The notes under the pieces were generated by a model. It was not told the origin of the DNA, made no database searches, and saw only the letters and a program-made list of their open reading frames with translations. Source: Chlorokybus atmophyticus (Eukaryota > Streptophyta > Chlorokybophyceae > Chlorokybales > Chlorokybaceae). Taken from it: a DNA stretch of 64,000 nt. The stretch lies in NCBI GenBank assembly GCA_009103225.1, contig RHPI01002119.1, positions 373,912-437,911 of the forward strand, in the 5' to 3' direction. Within the stretch, counting starts at the first letter, position 1; the number at the start of each line of letters is the position of its first letter. Positions 48,318-60,600 of the stretch are shown here, one piece after another. The translations under genes were made by a program, and so were the position numbers.

Positions 48318-50485
48318 TAGACTACACACATGCGTGCACCCACGCACTGGACCACCCACATGCACACATGTTCACACGCACGCCAACGCGACACAATCTC
48401 CGTGCAGCCCTACATGAAGTACAAGTGTCTTCACCCTGTCCTTCTGAGTTTCTGCAACGACAGAGACGCCGACTTCAACAAGTGCGGTTCCGCATCGCAT
48501 CGTTGCCCGCGCGGGCCGAGAACGCGACACGTCATTGTTCGTATGTGATGACCACACAGGTGGGCGGAGAACGGGAAGGTGATGGGACTGCTGGCGACGC
48601 TGAAGAGACAGCTGGATGAAGGCAAGGTCACGGTATGAAGGCTGTGCGCACGCGTGTGGGTGGGTGTGGGTGTGGGTGTGGGCACGCAAATCTGTGTTGC
48701 GCGTGCATGTGTGTATGCTTGCGCGTGTGTCTTGTCCGTCGTATCCATTCTTTCAACTAGACTTGACCTGGCATTGACACACATGCACATACGCACAGGA
48801 AGAGGAGGTGTTGAGACGGATGCGGGCAATACTGAGCGACCCCACGCAGGAGCACCACCGAGAGTATCTGTTGGTACCCACATGCCAGCTGCATCTTGGT
48901 AGTCATCATCATCGGGACTCCATATCTATGGGTCATGATGTTCACCCCATAGATTGCAGTAGCACGCACTCAACATGAGTTGGTCATGATGTTCTCAATA
49001 AATCAACTTTGCTGCCAGGAGTCCAGACAGAAGGTGCGCGTGACGACCGAGTACCTCATTCAAGCCCTCAACGAGCAGGTTCTCCGCTTCATGTGCGCAC
49101 GTTTGCTTGCGCATGTGCATATATATCGTGTGTGTTCGCTGCTTAGAGTCCCACAAAGTGCATAAAGCACCGCACAGCCTCGTTGCATGGCTAACCCACT
49201 CAAACTGATACATTCTGTCGTACTCTGTTACTGACTCTGATTCCCCCCACCGTTTGTTCACTCGTGACCCGATCGCAGCTTGAGCTGAGGGCGGCTGGAA
49301 ACAAGCTGTACGCTGCAAGAAGGTTTGACGAGGCCCTGGAGAAATACATTAAGGTGGGTGGGTGTGAGTTGACATGGCTGGTGAGTGTTCATGTTGTCGT
49401 GCATGCATATGCGTACGTACATGTGTACGTGCAAGCGGGTGTGTATATGCGCATGTGAACGGGCACTAACACTTGCACGTGGATGTGATGACCTTCCTGT
49501 TGATGCGGGTGGGCGCATACGTTTACTGTTCAATGTGTGTGTGCTTCACCTCAGGCGCTCGTTGTTATGAACTTTGTGGAAGCCGGCAGCACAATGGAGC
49601 AGACAGGTGAGCGTGCGACATCACACCTTGTCATCGTAACAACAACAACAACAACAACGACGACGATGACAACGTGGTCGTATGCTTCCTGCAGAAGTGG
49701 ACAACAACAAAGTGATCTGCTTGCTCAACATAGCTGCTGGTACGCACACATGCGAGTATGACACATCTAACTGATCTCTGTCTCATGGTGTGGTTATGTC
49801 CAGTGTCCATATGCATGCACGCTGATATCAGCATGTTCATCACCTTCCCCACCTGCAGTTGGGATCGAGAAGAAAGAGTTTGGCAGCGCCATATCACACT
49901 GCACACAGGTGATGATGACGCAACAACCACAAACATAGTATCACTGTGATGGTAGTATGGAAAAACAACCACACACGGTCAGTCCAAACATAAACAGCCT
50001 ACTGATGGTTTGAATGCTGGGCTTGTCGTTCAGGCGCTTCAAGTGCAGCCGCACAGCGCGAAGTCTCTCCTGCGCCGGGCCAAAGCGTACGTCAGTCGCG
50101 GAGACTACAAGGCAAGCAACCACAACAACAATGTTGTGAGTGCATCATGTTGCTGATGAGCGACAGTCACGTGACTGGGGCGTGCTGCAGGAGGCGCGGG
50201 CGGACTTGGAGAAGGTTCTAGAGTTGGACCCTGGCGACTGGACTGCCAAGGAGGAGCTGCAGCGACTGGTATGGTTTTGTTACTGATGGTTGTTTTCCTG
50301 TCGGGTTGGGTTGGGTGATTTTGTGCGTGCATTTGCGTGCATGCGCGTCTGTCCATGCACATGTGCGTGTGCGCGTGTGTGCATATTGTGATTGCCATGT
50401 ACTGCAGGGCAAGGCGAGGCAGCAGAGTAAAGGCAGAGACATGCAGCTGTACGCCAACATGCTGCAAGTGTCTTCATCGGAGTAG
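47754..50485 (+). CDS. TPR protein, co-chaperone-like
   Basis: Exons: 47754-47786, 47928-47997, 48075-48172, 48408-48481, 48560-48632, 48799-48873, 49019-49078, 49279-49353, 49555-49606, 49695-49739, 49859-49908, 50034-50111, 50191-50268, 50408-50485, phase-consistent throughout. The N-terminal half is helical and charged, with WFKLDRQIRVADFDERF; I do not recognise a named domain. The C-terminal half has three TPRs: AAGNKLYAARRFDEALEKY, then CLLNIAAVGIEKKEFGSAIS, and SLLRRAKAYVSRGDYKEARA followed by LEKVLELDP. The K/N/N/K/R pattern resembles Hsp90/Hsp70 carboxylate-clamp TPRs of the FKBP/AIP type, but there is no FKBP domain. The donor after exon 12 is GC (AAG|GCAAGC). Binding to chaperone tails is inference. 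Confidence 0.85.
48273..48315 (+). repeat. (CA)n microsatellite in TPR-gene intron 3
   Basis: About 21 CA dinucleotides inside the intron between exons 3 and 4, seen directly. Confidence 0.95.
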
Positions 50486-53131
50486 CTGCGTACATGCATA
50501 TAGGTGATGGAGTAGTCAATATGACAGTTGCCACTAATACTAGCAGCTGAGACAACCCAAATACGTTGTCATTGTGGTCACATGAATGACATTGAGCCGA
50601 TACAGCTCATGACGTGCTGTTTATTCAAGTAGTGGATGCAGCAACTCAAATGGCCAACTCTTGCACCTGGATGAAATACCTGCGGTGGCTTCGGCATGGG
50701 TCAAACTGCACCAGCGCAGCGTGTATCCCGCATATCTTGCTTATCATCAACGGGTTGGCTTTGAGTGGGGCATACATGTTGTTATGGTTCTGTATCGTGC
50801 GTGTGTTATCTCGGGAAAGGGGCGCTCGCAGCCGCGGGATGCAAGCATTTGTGTGAGCTCAGCACAGTGTATCTAGATGAGAACCTACTACTCAGCTCTG
50901 TCATTAATGTTTTGCGTGTCACACGCAACCATGCTAGGTGCAAGTTCGTGGTGGCTAGTTTGGATCTGATGCAAGTATTGCTTGTACGCCCTGTACGGCC
51001 ATGTCGATACTGATGGCTCCGTGGAAAGACGTCATTTGAGACTTCGTTGCGCGCGCCTCGTTCACTTGAAAACACACTCAGATGGCGGAGAGCTTTGAGC
51101 CCCTGCAAAAGCAGTTGCCATTCAATGTGAGGCCAAGAGCATGGCAATGGTGCAAGCACTTTGAGACTTGCCAAGACTTGCCCTCATCAACAACTTGTAT
51201 TGCATCGCAAATGCTTTTGGTGATGGCTCGCGCGATGCTGTGAGGATGATCCGGTACCAGCACCTTTCTAGCCTGCATTATCGGCATCGTAATGGCTATG
51301 GATATTGCAATTGTCTCCACACCGTTTCTAACGACAAAGGCAAGCATGCATAGTGACCCCCTCCTAGACTTTCTCAATGCACCGCTGTATACCCTTGCCT
51401 TGTCTAATGCCTTGACTCATTATGTAACTACCATTGCTCCCATTTTCACGGTCAACGATCTCTTCCTCTTCAGAACCCTCGTGGCTGCCTTGGCGGTGCG
51501 AAAGGATGTGTCAGCGAGGTTAGTTGATGGGTCCATCCACAGCGCTTTCATACGTTCGGCTCATGTTTCGACGCTGATGGCATTGTTGAAGATTTTATGT
51601 CCACCATCCGTCACAAATCATTGCGAGCGATTCGCTTGACATCTACCGTGCGTTCAACTTCTTTGTTGTCCGCGATAGGGGATATCCCCAATTTTGTATA
51701 TACATAAATGGCATTACTCGTTTAGTGCCCTGAAGCGAAAGTGTCTTATTGGGTGTTTACGGTGGACCCCTCCGCTTTTTGTAATTTACAGGTATGTGCA
51801 TTCAACACAGTTATCCAGCAACTTGTTAAAATCCGATTAATGTTTTGGCGACGTTGCGCGTGTGCGAGAGCGGCTATCGTTGCCGGGATGATTGCACATG
51901 AGGCGTAAGTGCGTGCTGTATCAATTTGGATTGCCTGCCACATTCAATAGGCTAACACTAAAAGCTTTGCTGCTTTAATTGACGCATTTGATGCACAATG
52001 TGGTGATCAACACCTCCGTCTTCAATATGATAAGCAATGCCCCCTTGCTTTGCAACACAAAAGAGTGCAACACGCAATTACATCCGACGTACTGATGCCT
52101 TGATAGTGTTTTGCGCATGTCCAAATGAAGCCACTTTAGCAGCGTTATACATAAGATGGCTTACTTCGTTCAGATTATGAAAATGCAGCCTTCTGAAGTG
52201 AGTTTCAAGTACATGACATTGCTTCGCTACAATTAGCAGCTATCAATGGTGTTAAGCATGCATGGTGGCTTTGCCGTTTCATTTCATCTTGCACATTCTA
52301 TATTGTTTTTTTGTGTTGCAAAACGCTTTTACGCCAGTCCTCGTTCCTTGAAATTTTCATTTTACACTGCTCTTCGCAATATGGTAATTGCAAATGAATT
52401 TGGATTCCATGTGTGACGCAATGAGGTGTATTGTATTTCTTGTGAGGTGCGTTACCTTGTTGACCGGGATCATCTCTGCCTCACACCAAACATAAGCCAC
52501 TATCTTCAAGTGCATGCGGCTTTTAGCTCGGCAGGATGGCAGTACGGGCGCTAAAAATGAGAAGTGTCCAAGAAGTATTAATGATATTGCAACTTAAGAG
52601 ACAAGTTGTACACCCTACCCCTCAAGACCTTTAACTTAATATTGCCCTTTCATGACTTGCACGATAATTGTGTGAGCGCGTTCTCATCATCAAGGGTGGA
52701 ATGCTCTCCACATCGTGATGTTGGGCTTCATTTCTACGTAATATAGCCTGATGCATTGCAACGTAAGCGGCGCCGTTGCCAAAGGGCAACAATGGCCATG
52801 TACAGTAAATGCAAATGACATATGTGTGCAATCGCGGGCTTGCACCACAATCGGCTACGGAGGATCCTACAATCACGTTGTTTGAAAGTACGATGCTCGT
52901 GGCGTGAGGCTTGCATGCTGGGTTCACGCGATAGTGCCAGTAGTTGCTTGGATGACAGTCACTGTTGTATGTACACATATATGTTGCTTGCAGGCACTGA
53001 CACTAATGTGGTGTGGAGCTAGGTATTTTCCTAAACTCTAGCTATACTTGGAACAATGTCGCTCTTCCATGTGCTGCTTCATGTTAGTGTCTAGAGTCGC
53101 ATGTGGTCGTACTTGCTGTGAGTACCCGCAG
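50486..53131. other. 2.6-kb region without recognisable genes
   Basis: From about 51.6 kb the sequence becomes more A/T-rich with long T runs (e.g. near 52310) and loses the exon-like GC pattern seen elsewhere. Open frames at 50630-50870 (+) and 51292-51639 (+) are listed or noted as doubtful. No transposon ends are recognised. Confidence 0.45.
51292..51639 (+). CDS. Doubtful single-exon ORF, 115 residues
   Basis: ATG to TGA open frame with mixed, non-repetitive composition (for example FRTLVAALAVRKDVSARLV). No family, signal or splice context recognised. It could be chance or a relic. Confidence 0.2.
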   Translation: MAMDIAIVSTPFLTTKASMHSDPLLDFLNAPLYTLALSNALTHYVTTIAPIFTVNDLFLFRTLVAALAVRKDVSARLVDGSIHSAFIRSAHVSTLMALLKILCPPSVTNHCERFA

Positions 53132-54020
53132 GCAAAGCGCCCGAACCCTCACCTCGATTGTCGGAGTATATCAAGCCATGGCGACCACAGCGTCCAATTG
53201 CCCAATGGCTTCTGACTCATTGCAATTCCTACTTGCGTAGGTGAGGCGCCGTTGTTGCTGCTCCTTTCTGCTTTATTGTCCAAGCTGCAGAAGGGCCCAG
53301 CTAGCTGTTGTGCATTGCTTGCCTGTTGCTGCTGCTATCCAACGATAATTGCTGCTTGTTGCCCTACGCTACACGCACACATTGCCTTGGGTCCAATTGT
53401 GTGCGGATGAGCCACTTCAACTGACGGTCAGTCCATAAGTCTTACCTATGTATATGTGGTCTGCGATCCCACACTCAGTGCGTGACAGGCTGTCACGCTC
53501 ATCTTCTGACAGCTATGCCACACTAACATACAATCTGCTTCAAGTCTCTTGCATACATGGATGCTTATGTATCAGGCATGCCAGCGCACATAGCTGGGTT
53601 GCTATGCGTGTGGACATTAATGATATAGTTGGCTTGTGTTGGGTTGTTTTTATGTGTAGCGCTACGGGTTTGGCACTAATCTGATGACCTGCAACATGTC
53701 AAATATAATGCACGTTATGCGTGTTGTGGCATTATGTTTCTGCATGTGCTTATGGTTTGCAGATTGTAGTTACTGGTTTGCAATAGGTGCCACACTGTTG
53801 TTGATAATAGAGAGCGTACAAACTATGCAATGCGGTGCATGTGACCATGCGTACACATGGTCACATGCCGTGGTGTGGACAAGTATCACAACAATTGCAG
53901 GATATTGTGGGGCTTGTGCATTGTCATGCCTCTCGCCCAAGCATGCCAGTCATCATCGGGCATGCCTACAGCGAGACCCTCGCCCGGCTTACCAGCATGG
54001 CAACCCGCGCGCGTCTCTGA
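53132..54020 (+). CDS. Possible spliced gene fragment, unrecognised
   Basis: Two exon-like blocks with proper splice borders. 53132-53240 follows a CCCGCAG acceptor, ends at a GTGAGG donor and reads SPRLSEYIKPWRPQRPIAQW. 53901-54020 follows an ATTGCAG acceptor and reads SRPSMPVIIGHAYSETLARL before a TGA. A middle block at about 53470-53547 (RDRLSRSSSDSYATLTYNLL) could join the last one in phase. No start exon and no family found. Confidence 0.3.
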
Positions 54021-54035
54021 CCAGTAGCTAGGTCA

Positions 54036-54290
54036 TGTCTCTAGAGTAGCTCATGACCATAGCCTACATAGGCACCGCGCGTAGCTGTTCAGTTGTGAGT
54101 TCAGTTATAAGTCAGGTTCTATATCGAGTGGTAATGTCCTGTGGAAATTAGCCTCGATATGACCGTTAGCTTATGTTCTGGACAGTCATGAGTTGACTTA
54201 TATAAGTAGGCACAGTGTTCACCAGATCAGCTGGTGACACTGTAAGTGAGAAAGCTAAGAGCTTGTGAAGCGACTTGAACTACGAAACAC
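54036..54290 (+). repeat. Candidate 5' LTR of the gypsy-type element
   Basis: Begins TGTCTCTAG and ends near GAAACACA. TATATAAG at 54199-54206 fits a U3/R promoter. CAGTGTTCACCAG and CTGGTGACACTG at 54213-54242 form a hairpin just downstream. A TGG-starting stretch (TGGTTCCCAAGAATCC) a few bases after the end could be a primer-binding site. There is no second copy in the window for comparison. Confidence 0.35.
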
Positions 54291-54738
54291 ACCGTCCTGG
54301 TTCCCAAGAATCCCCTCACCGTGTGAGAGTTTGTGCATGTTCTTGTGCACTGTGCTTGTCCTCGCTGTGAGCTTTGTGTACTTGGTTGCGGTGTGCTTGT
54401 TGGCATCAGTCAGGGCATAGCATCCACGTGTTGCTTGCTCATTCACCTCACTTAACAGTGTGATTTCTCTTCCACTCACGCAAAGAACTGTGTAAACAGC
54501 ACTACCTATCATAGTGGCTTGTTGACTTACAGTGTCACCCTCTTTGCTCAAGTGAGTGTAGTTGCAGGCTGTACATCAGCATCGCAATCTGTAGTTGTAC
54601 ACATCACAGTGCAGTGTTGTCACCGTCATCGCATAGCGCGCACAAGCGCTAGTGTGTTGGGTGATAGCAGCACTGGAGATCCCATTGTAGAGCACAAACA
54701 CTCTACCCTTCATCCACTTTCACCATCGCATCAGCTGT

Positions 54739-57630
54739 ATGAGCAGGCCCACCCCTTTCTCGCCAATAGAAGAAGGGGACCTCAACAGCTGGAGCCCAAC
54801 CTCCAACCTTACCTACGAGCGCGCAAGTGAAGGGAGCGATTACCGTAGCAGCAGAGGCTCACGCCCCGTCTCCGGCTTCACCTCCTCTCACTCCACTCCT
54901 CGTCAACGAGCATCTCCACCACCGTCGGACAGTGACGACGAAGAGATGGAGCCTTCCAGCTCAACCAACTCCCTACGCTTCTCCGGACGCCCTGGCACCA
55001 CCTCACTTGACGAGTTCATCATCAAGTTCCACTCCAAGATGCGGCAGCAAGCCCTCAAGAGCAAGGACTGGACAGACGAGGTATCGTTTCATGTGTCCGC
55101 CCAATACCTTGATCACGAAGCACATGATGTGTGGAAGTCCGTCGCTGAGTTGCACAAGATTGATGGCTATGGCAAGTTGGCCAGCACAATAGCCGCCACG
55201 TCACTGCACAGCCCATCGGTTACGGTCCCTGTAGCAGCGGCCCCGCCCGCCTCAGTCACGGGTCTCACTCTAGCTGCAGTCATGGAGAAGGCAGAGAATG
55301 AAGAGGTTGAGGTGGTAGTGGCCGCATTGATTCCTGCAGAGATCGAAAGCAAGAAGGCCGAGCGCCGGATCAGAATACTCAACCGCACCGCTGCCATCAT
55401 TAGGGAGCAACAAGAGGAGCAGCAAGCTGCAGCATTGGAGATGGGTACGCCCCTGCTACCAACACCGAACTCGCGTGCTCCAGCGGGAGCCAGTGTTTTC
55501 ACCCTCGGCTCAGTGGCATTGCGTGCACCCGCGCTTACAGTGGGCGCGGCCATGTCGGACTCCCCGTTGAAGGACCTCTACGCCGCACTTCGGCGCACCT
55601 TCCCACCTCAAACCAACAGCAAGGTGGAGGAGTTGAGGCGTTTTCGACGGAAGCCCCACGAGGACCCTTCCCGACTGTATTCACGGTTGGAAGGGTTGCT
55701 TAAAGACACTGACTACAAGATCGTTAGTGAGGAGGCGGCAGCAGTGGTGTATGTGGCCGAGTTGGATCCCACCCTGAGAAAGTCAACGCGCCTGACGCTG
55801 AACTACAGCAGGCCCCTCGGCTACACCCTCAAGGAAGCTTTCGAGACTGCACAAGCCATCCTTAAGCGTGCAGTGTATGAGAAAGCGGTGCTGGACACCA
55901 ACCGCAGTGCCTCACGGCCTATGGCAGGCACAAGTGCGGAGCCTCTTCGGCGGGACCGCAGCCGCGAGCCGCAAGGCATCCATTACAAGGATAAACGGTC
56001 AGCTCATGCTGCCCTTGTGGCTCCAGTGCTGTGCCACCGGTGTGGTCGACATGGCCACTACTAAAAAGAGTGCACCGAAGATTATGGCAACCTTGTGTGC
56101 GACCACTGCCACAAGACGGGACTTTTGGAGACAGTATGCTGGCTCAAGTTCCCTGAGCTGCGGCCCTCTATTGGCTACAACAACGACAACAACGCTGTTG
56201 GCTACCGCGGCAACAACAACAACAACGGGGGCTACAACAACAGCAACCACGCTGGCGGCTACAACAACAGCAACAACGCTGGTGGCCACAACCCCAACAA
56301 CAACAATAACCCTGGCGCCCGCAAGGAAAAAGCTGGCTATAGAGGGAAAAACCGCCCTCCACAGCACAAAGGACTTGAGGGACGTCCTCGCGCTAGAGCT
56401 GCTGCTGTAAAGGCACCAACCAATCCACCGGCTATTGACCAAGTGGCAGCTCTGATGGCGCGCGTGGCACAGCTGGAGGAGAACAAGGAGCAGGACTATC
56501 AAGCCTGCTATGCTGCTAGGTGGGCACTGATGGCACCGAAACGGGATAGGGACACTCCCACGCCGTCACGCGTACAACCATCCAGACGTGCGCGCAGGGA
56601 AGCTGGCGCGTCGTCAACAGCGGCATCGTCGGACGCCACAAGTGGCGCTGCCTCGGCAGCCACAACCATTGCTGGGACGACGCCGTCGACGACACCGTCG
56701 GCATCCACACCGACCACGACAGCAGGTGTCAGCACTCTTGGCACCACGCTGTCCCCGGTGATAGAGAGCACCCACGCCGCAACAACCATGGTCATTGCAT
56801 TCGTAAGTGGTGAATCCACCACTCCTGCCTCCATCGAAGCGACCACATCAACCGCAACTGCTGCCACCCTCACAGCCGCCACCTCAGTAACGACGACTGC
56901 TGCAGGTGCCACCACCATCGCCTCCAGTAGTGCTGCCATACCCACTGCACCACTTCCTGAGGGACGAACGGCACCGCCACCAGCGTTGGACGTCACACAG
57001 CAAGTGCCACGCGGGCCACAAGCAGAGCGCGCTTGGGTGTCGGTTCTACGCAACGTGGAACCCACCACCATTGCGTACGGACCAGAGGGGCAACGCACCA
57101 CGCGCGTGGCACGCGATGATCGCATCTTGCCCCTACCACCACCAGAGTACCACACGCTGCCGGAACCCACACAACAACAGCTGGAGGATGAAATCCTCGC
57201 CGGCACTGCACCAGAGATGAGGGATCGTCTGTTCGGGGTCACCTACCGACGACCTGCGGTATTGGAGCTGGCCATCCAGTTGTTCCTGGCGTTACACGCA
57301 CGATTGCAGGGCGCACCCAGTCAAACGCAGCAACCCATGCCCGCTCAACAGATCGACTTCAAGCCCTCACCACTGGACCCACTCGGCCTCCAGCGGCACA
57401 AAAATGCAAGACCTCGTGGTCACCATGTCTGACATCGCGCTGGGCGCTGATCCCATCTCCGGGGGCTCACTCCAGGCAGTCGTCAAGAGCGTTTCTCTGC
57501 ACTCAAACAAGCCCATCGTTATCGAATGGACCAAGCTGCCCAAGTGGACGCGCGCCGACAAGCGTACGAAGCAGCACACACCGTTATCGGACCTGAGCGC
57601 CAGCAAATGTCGCCAGCGCCTCTACGGCGC
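54739..57630 (+). pseudogene. gag region of gypsy-type element (stop codons inside)
   Basis: ATG at 54739 opens a 441-codon frame. A capsid-like helical part (SLDEFIIKFHSKMRQQAL, and LRRFRRKPHEDPSRLYSRL as in Ty3 Gag) leads to a CCHC zinc knuckle, CHRCGRHGHY. In it a TAA at 56062-56064 sits between the histidine and the last cysteine. The same frame then continues through Asn/Gly-rich and Ala/Thr-rich low-complexity sequence to a TGA at 57430 and another at 57448, and stays protein-like to about 57630. The retroviral-type nucleocapsid finger would bind the element RNA. The protein cannot be made whole from this copy unless stops are read through. Confidence 0.75.
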
Positions 57631-60600
57631 TGACCACAGCGTACTCCACGGCAATCGCCATCGAGCAGCCAGGACACGCAACTGTTGCAGACCAAGCGAG
57701 GGCGTTGGCGCAACAATTGAGGGGGGTAATCGCCCCGCTGCTGCCTCCTTTGGTCGAAGACATGCCTTAAGATCAACGCGACGCAGGGCGAGGGTACTAT
57801 ACCCCGCAAGGGGACACCACACAGCGAGGAGGAGCTGGTATGGTGGGGGAGCAACAACTCCGTACCGCACTCATCCGGCAAGCAGTCATGTTGCACAGGC
57901 CTGAGGGCAACACATTAAGACAGATGATGGGGATGCAAGAGGGCAGCGCCGCTCGAGCCCGTCTCGTGACATGGCTCGTTGCCAATCACCCTGCTGTCCC
58001 CCTGTTTGCCTTTGGCAACCGAGCGTCATGGTTGGGGGCATTCGTTCGTTCGCTGCGACAAGCATACGACGAGGCTGCCACCACAGCCCCGGACACGCTG
58101 AAGGGAGTGCAAGAGGCAATGCTGTGGCTGCCAGGGGTGGAAGCCGCACGGCAACGGCGGCGCATCGCCATTGCTCATGAGCTACACGCACAGCAGACTG
58201 ACCTCCAGCGCACCCTACGTGCTCGCGCCATGACCGTGCTTGATGTGGGAGTGGTACAAGGAAGGTGGGATGCCTACATCATGATGGCAGGGATCTTGCG
58301 AGTCCCCACCATCACTCACGACATGCGGCGACAGCTACTACGCGCCGTATACCTGCAGCCCATGCCTCAATATCATCATTGGACCGACACGGACACCGAG
58401 CCCACGGCCACGTGGGAAGGGACATTGGTCAGAGAAGCGGCTCATGCTGTTCGATGGACGTACGCCGCGGAGCAAGCTGAACACGAGGCAGGCCCACAAA
58501 CACCGGGTCCGCCGGGGTTTCCTCCACAGCCATTGGGTACACCCGCGGGCATGATTCCAGCTTCGCAGAGGCGTCATCCACCTGCGCCGCCACCACAACC
58601 AGCGCCGGAACCTCCAGCACCGAGGCCCCCCCGTGTCTACCAACCACCACGACAAGGTCGGTTCGGCAGAGGGAGAGGGCAAGGAGGGGGTTCTCCGGAC
58701 CCAGCAGGCACAGGAGCTCTGGCTGCCATGCGCTCAGCACCGCCAGCTGAGACAACTGAGTCAGAGGTACAGACACCTCGTATGAAGAGGCTGCGTATCG
58801 ACGCCAATGCTGCCATGGTGGCCAACCGAGGCAAGCACGATACCATCAACGGTCTGGCACCCAAGCGAGTAATGTTGGACACCGGAGCACAGCCTGTCAT
58901 CATCGGGCGCTTCCTTGCGCGGTCCCTAGGCATAACCAGCTCCGACTTGGTGCCGTGCCCGTACGTGTTGGACACTGCCACAGGTAGCCGAGATAAGGTG
59001 ATGGGAGTCACCAGGGAGGCCTTTTGCATTCGGTTGACAGGGCTGGACCCAACCCACACAACCGAGATCGTCCAGCAATGTATGGTCACCAATGCCGGCT
59101 CCTTCGACTTTCTGCTTGGGCAGGACTTCAACTTCCCTGTGGGCATGGGCCTCGACTGCTGGATAGAGCGAGCGTGGTTTCGGCCATATTGGGATGAGGA
59201 TGACGGAGAGGTACAGGGTTTCCTGCCTCTCTAGTTGGTCTCGCGCACGCGCGCCCAACGCAAAATGGTTGCCATGGCCACACGCAGCCACGCCCGCACC
59301 CGGAAGGCTGTAATGGCCACATACGACGGCACTCGGACGCAAGTCGCTGCTGGTGCCACGGCCCCGTGTCGAACCGGCGACTCCTCTCCCATCCCGTACA
59401 ACGAGGAGCAGGAGGATGCCACCGTGAAAGTAGCATTACAAGACCCAGCTGAACGGCGCTGGCGCGCACAGGTGGACGCACACATCTTGCTCAGCCATCC
59501 CCTGATCACCACGCGCTTCCCCAACTACCGAAGCCACGTCAAGGTGCAGGACCGCCATATGGTGGCCACCGGAGTGGTGAAGTTCCACACCTTTCGCAGG
59601 CAACAGGGCATCACAGTGTTGGAGCTGTTTGGAGGCATTGGCAGTGGTCTTGCTGCGGTCCTCAACACAGGCGTGAAGACTGTCAAATACTATTATTGCG
59701 ACCCAGACCCACACGCGCAAACGATCCTCAAACACCACTTACGCCAACTGCACGCCAGGTATCCACGTCAACTACCCCTCTCGGCGTTGCAAGGCAGCCT
59801 CAAAGCATTGCCACAGGACATCCGGCTGATCACTGAAGATCATCTACTGTCCCTTGGCAACGTCGACCTGTTAATAGCGGGATGGGAATGTCAAGGGCAC
59901 TCCAGGGCAGGCAAGGGGCAAGGCCTCGAAAACCCTCGCTCCGGGCAAATCTGGGAGCTGATGAGAATCATCCACCTCCTTCAACACCACCAGATCTCCA
60001 GACCCCTGGGGTACGTCATCGAAAATGTGCATTCAGAGGACGACAAGCGTCCGCACGTGGTCTCCAGCTACCGACAAGTTTGCTCCATTCTGGGGCACCC
60101 ACTCAAGGTGAACGCAACATGACATGGCTCGCGCGCACATCGTGTACGTGCCAAATGGACAAACTTGGCCACCGTGGAGGAACTCATGACCGCCGAATAC
60201 ACACGCAGCGCTCGGCCGCGCAACCTGCTGGTCGACGACATCTTTGACCCCAGCCGCACACCACAACCTGTCCTGCGTCATGACCACAACCACTTCTACC
60301 CGTGCAATCAGCCCGGTCAGCCCCGTCGCGCACTCCCAACATTGGTGTCCTACCCGGGCTCCTACGCATTTCGAAACGTTGGTGACGGGATGGTGTTCGA
60401 TGCGACCACCAACAGGCTGGAAGAACCCAACACACGCGAACGTGAACGCGCCATGGGATTCTTCCCCAACAGCATCACGGGCTCATCGCTGACGGACAGT
60501 TAGCAATGCCAGCTGCTTGGTCGCGCCATGGACCAAAACAGCATGGTATGGCTGCTGGAGCTGAGCTTCGCGTTGCAGGACCGCCACGTGTCCTTCGAAG

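Noticed and set aside
48240-48320. CA repeat considered as a CRISPR-like or satellite array
   Set aside because: Pure dinucleotide microsatellite inside an intron; no spacers.
54300-54740. Open minus-strand frame at 54255-54551 as a gene
   Set aside because: No ATG-supported start or family; lies in the leader between the putative LTR and gag.
56508-57242. 244-codon minus-strand ORF in the gypsy element
   Set aside because: Antisense of the Ala/Thr-rich gag region; Val/Ala/Gly low complexity only.
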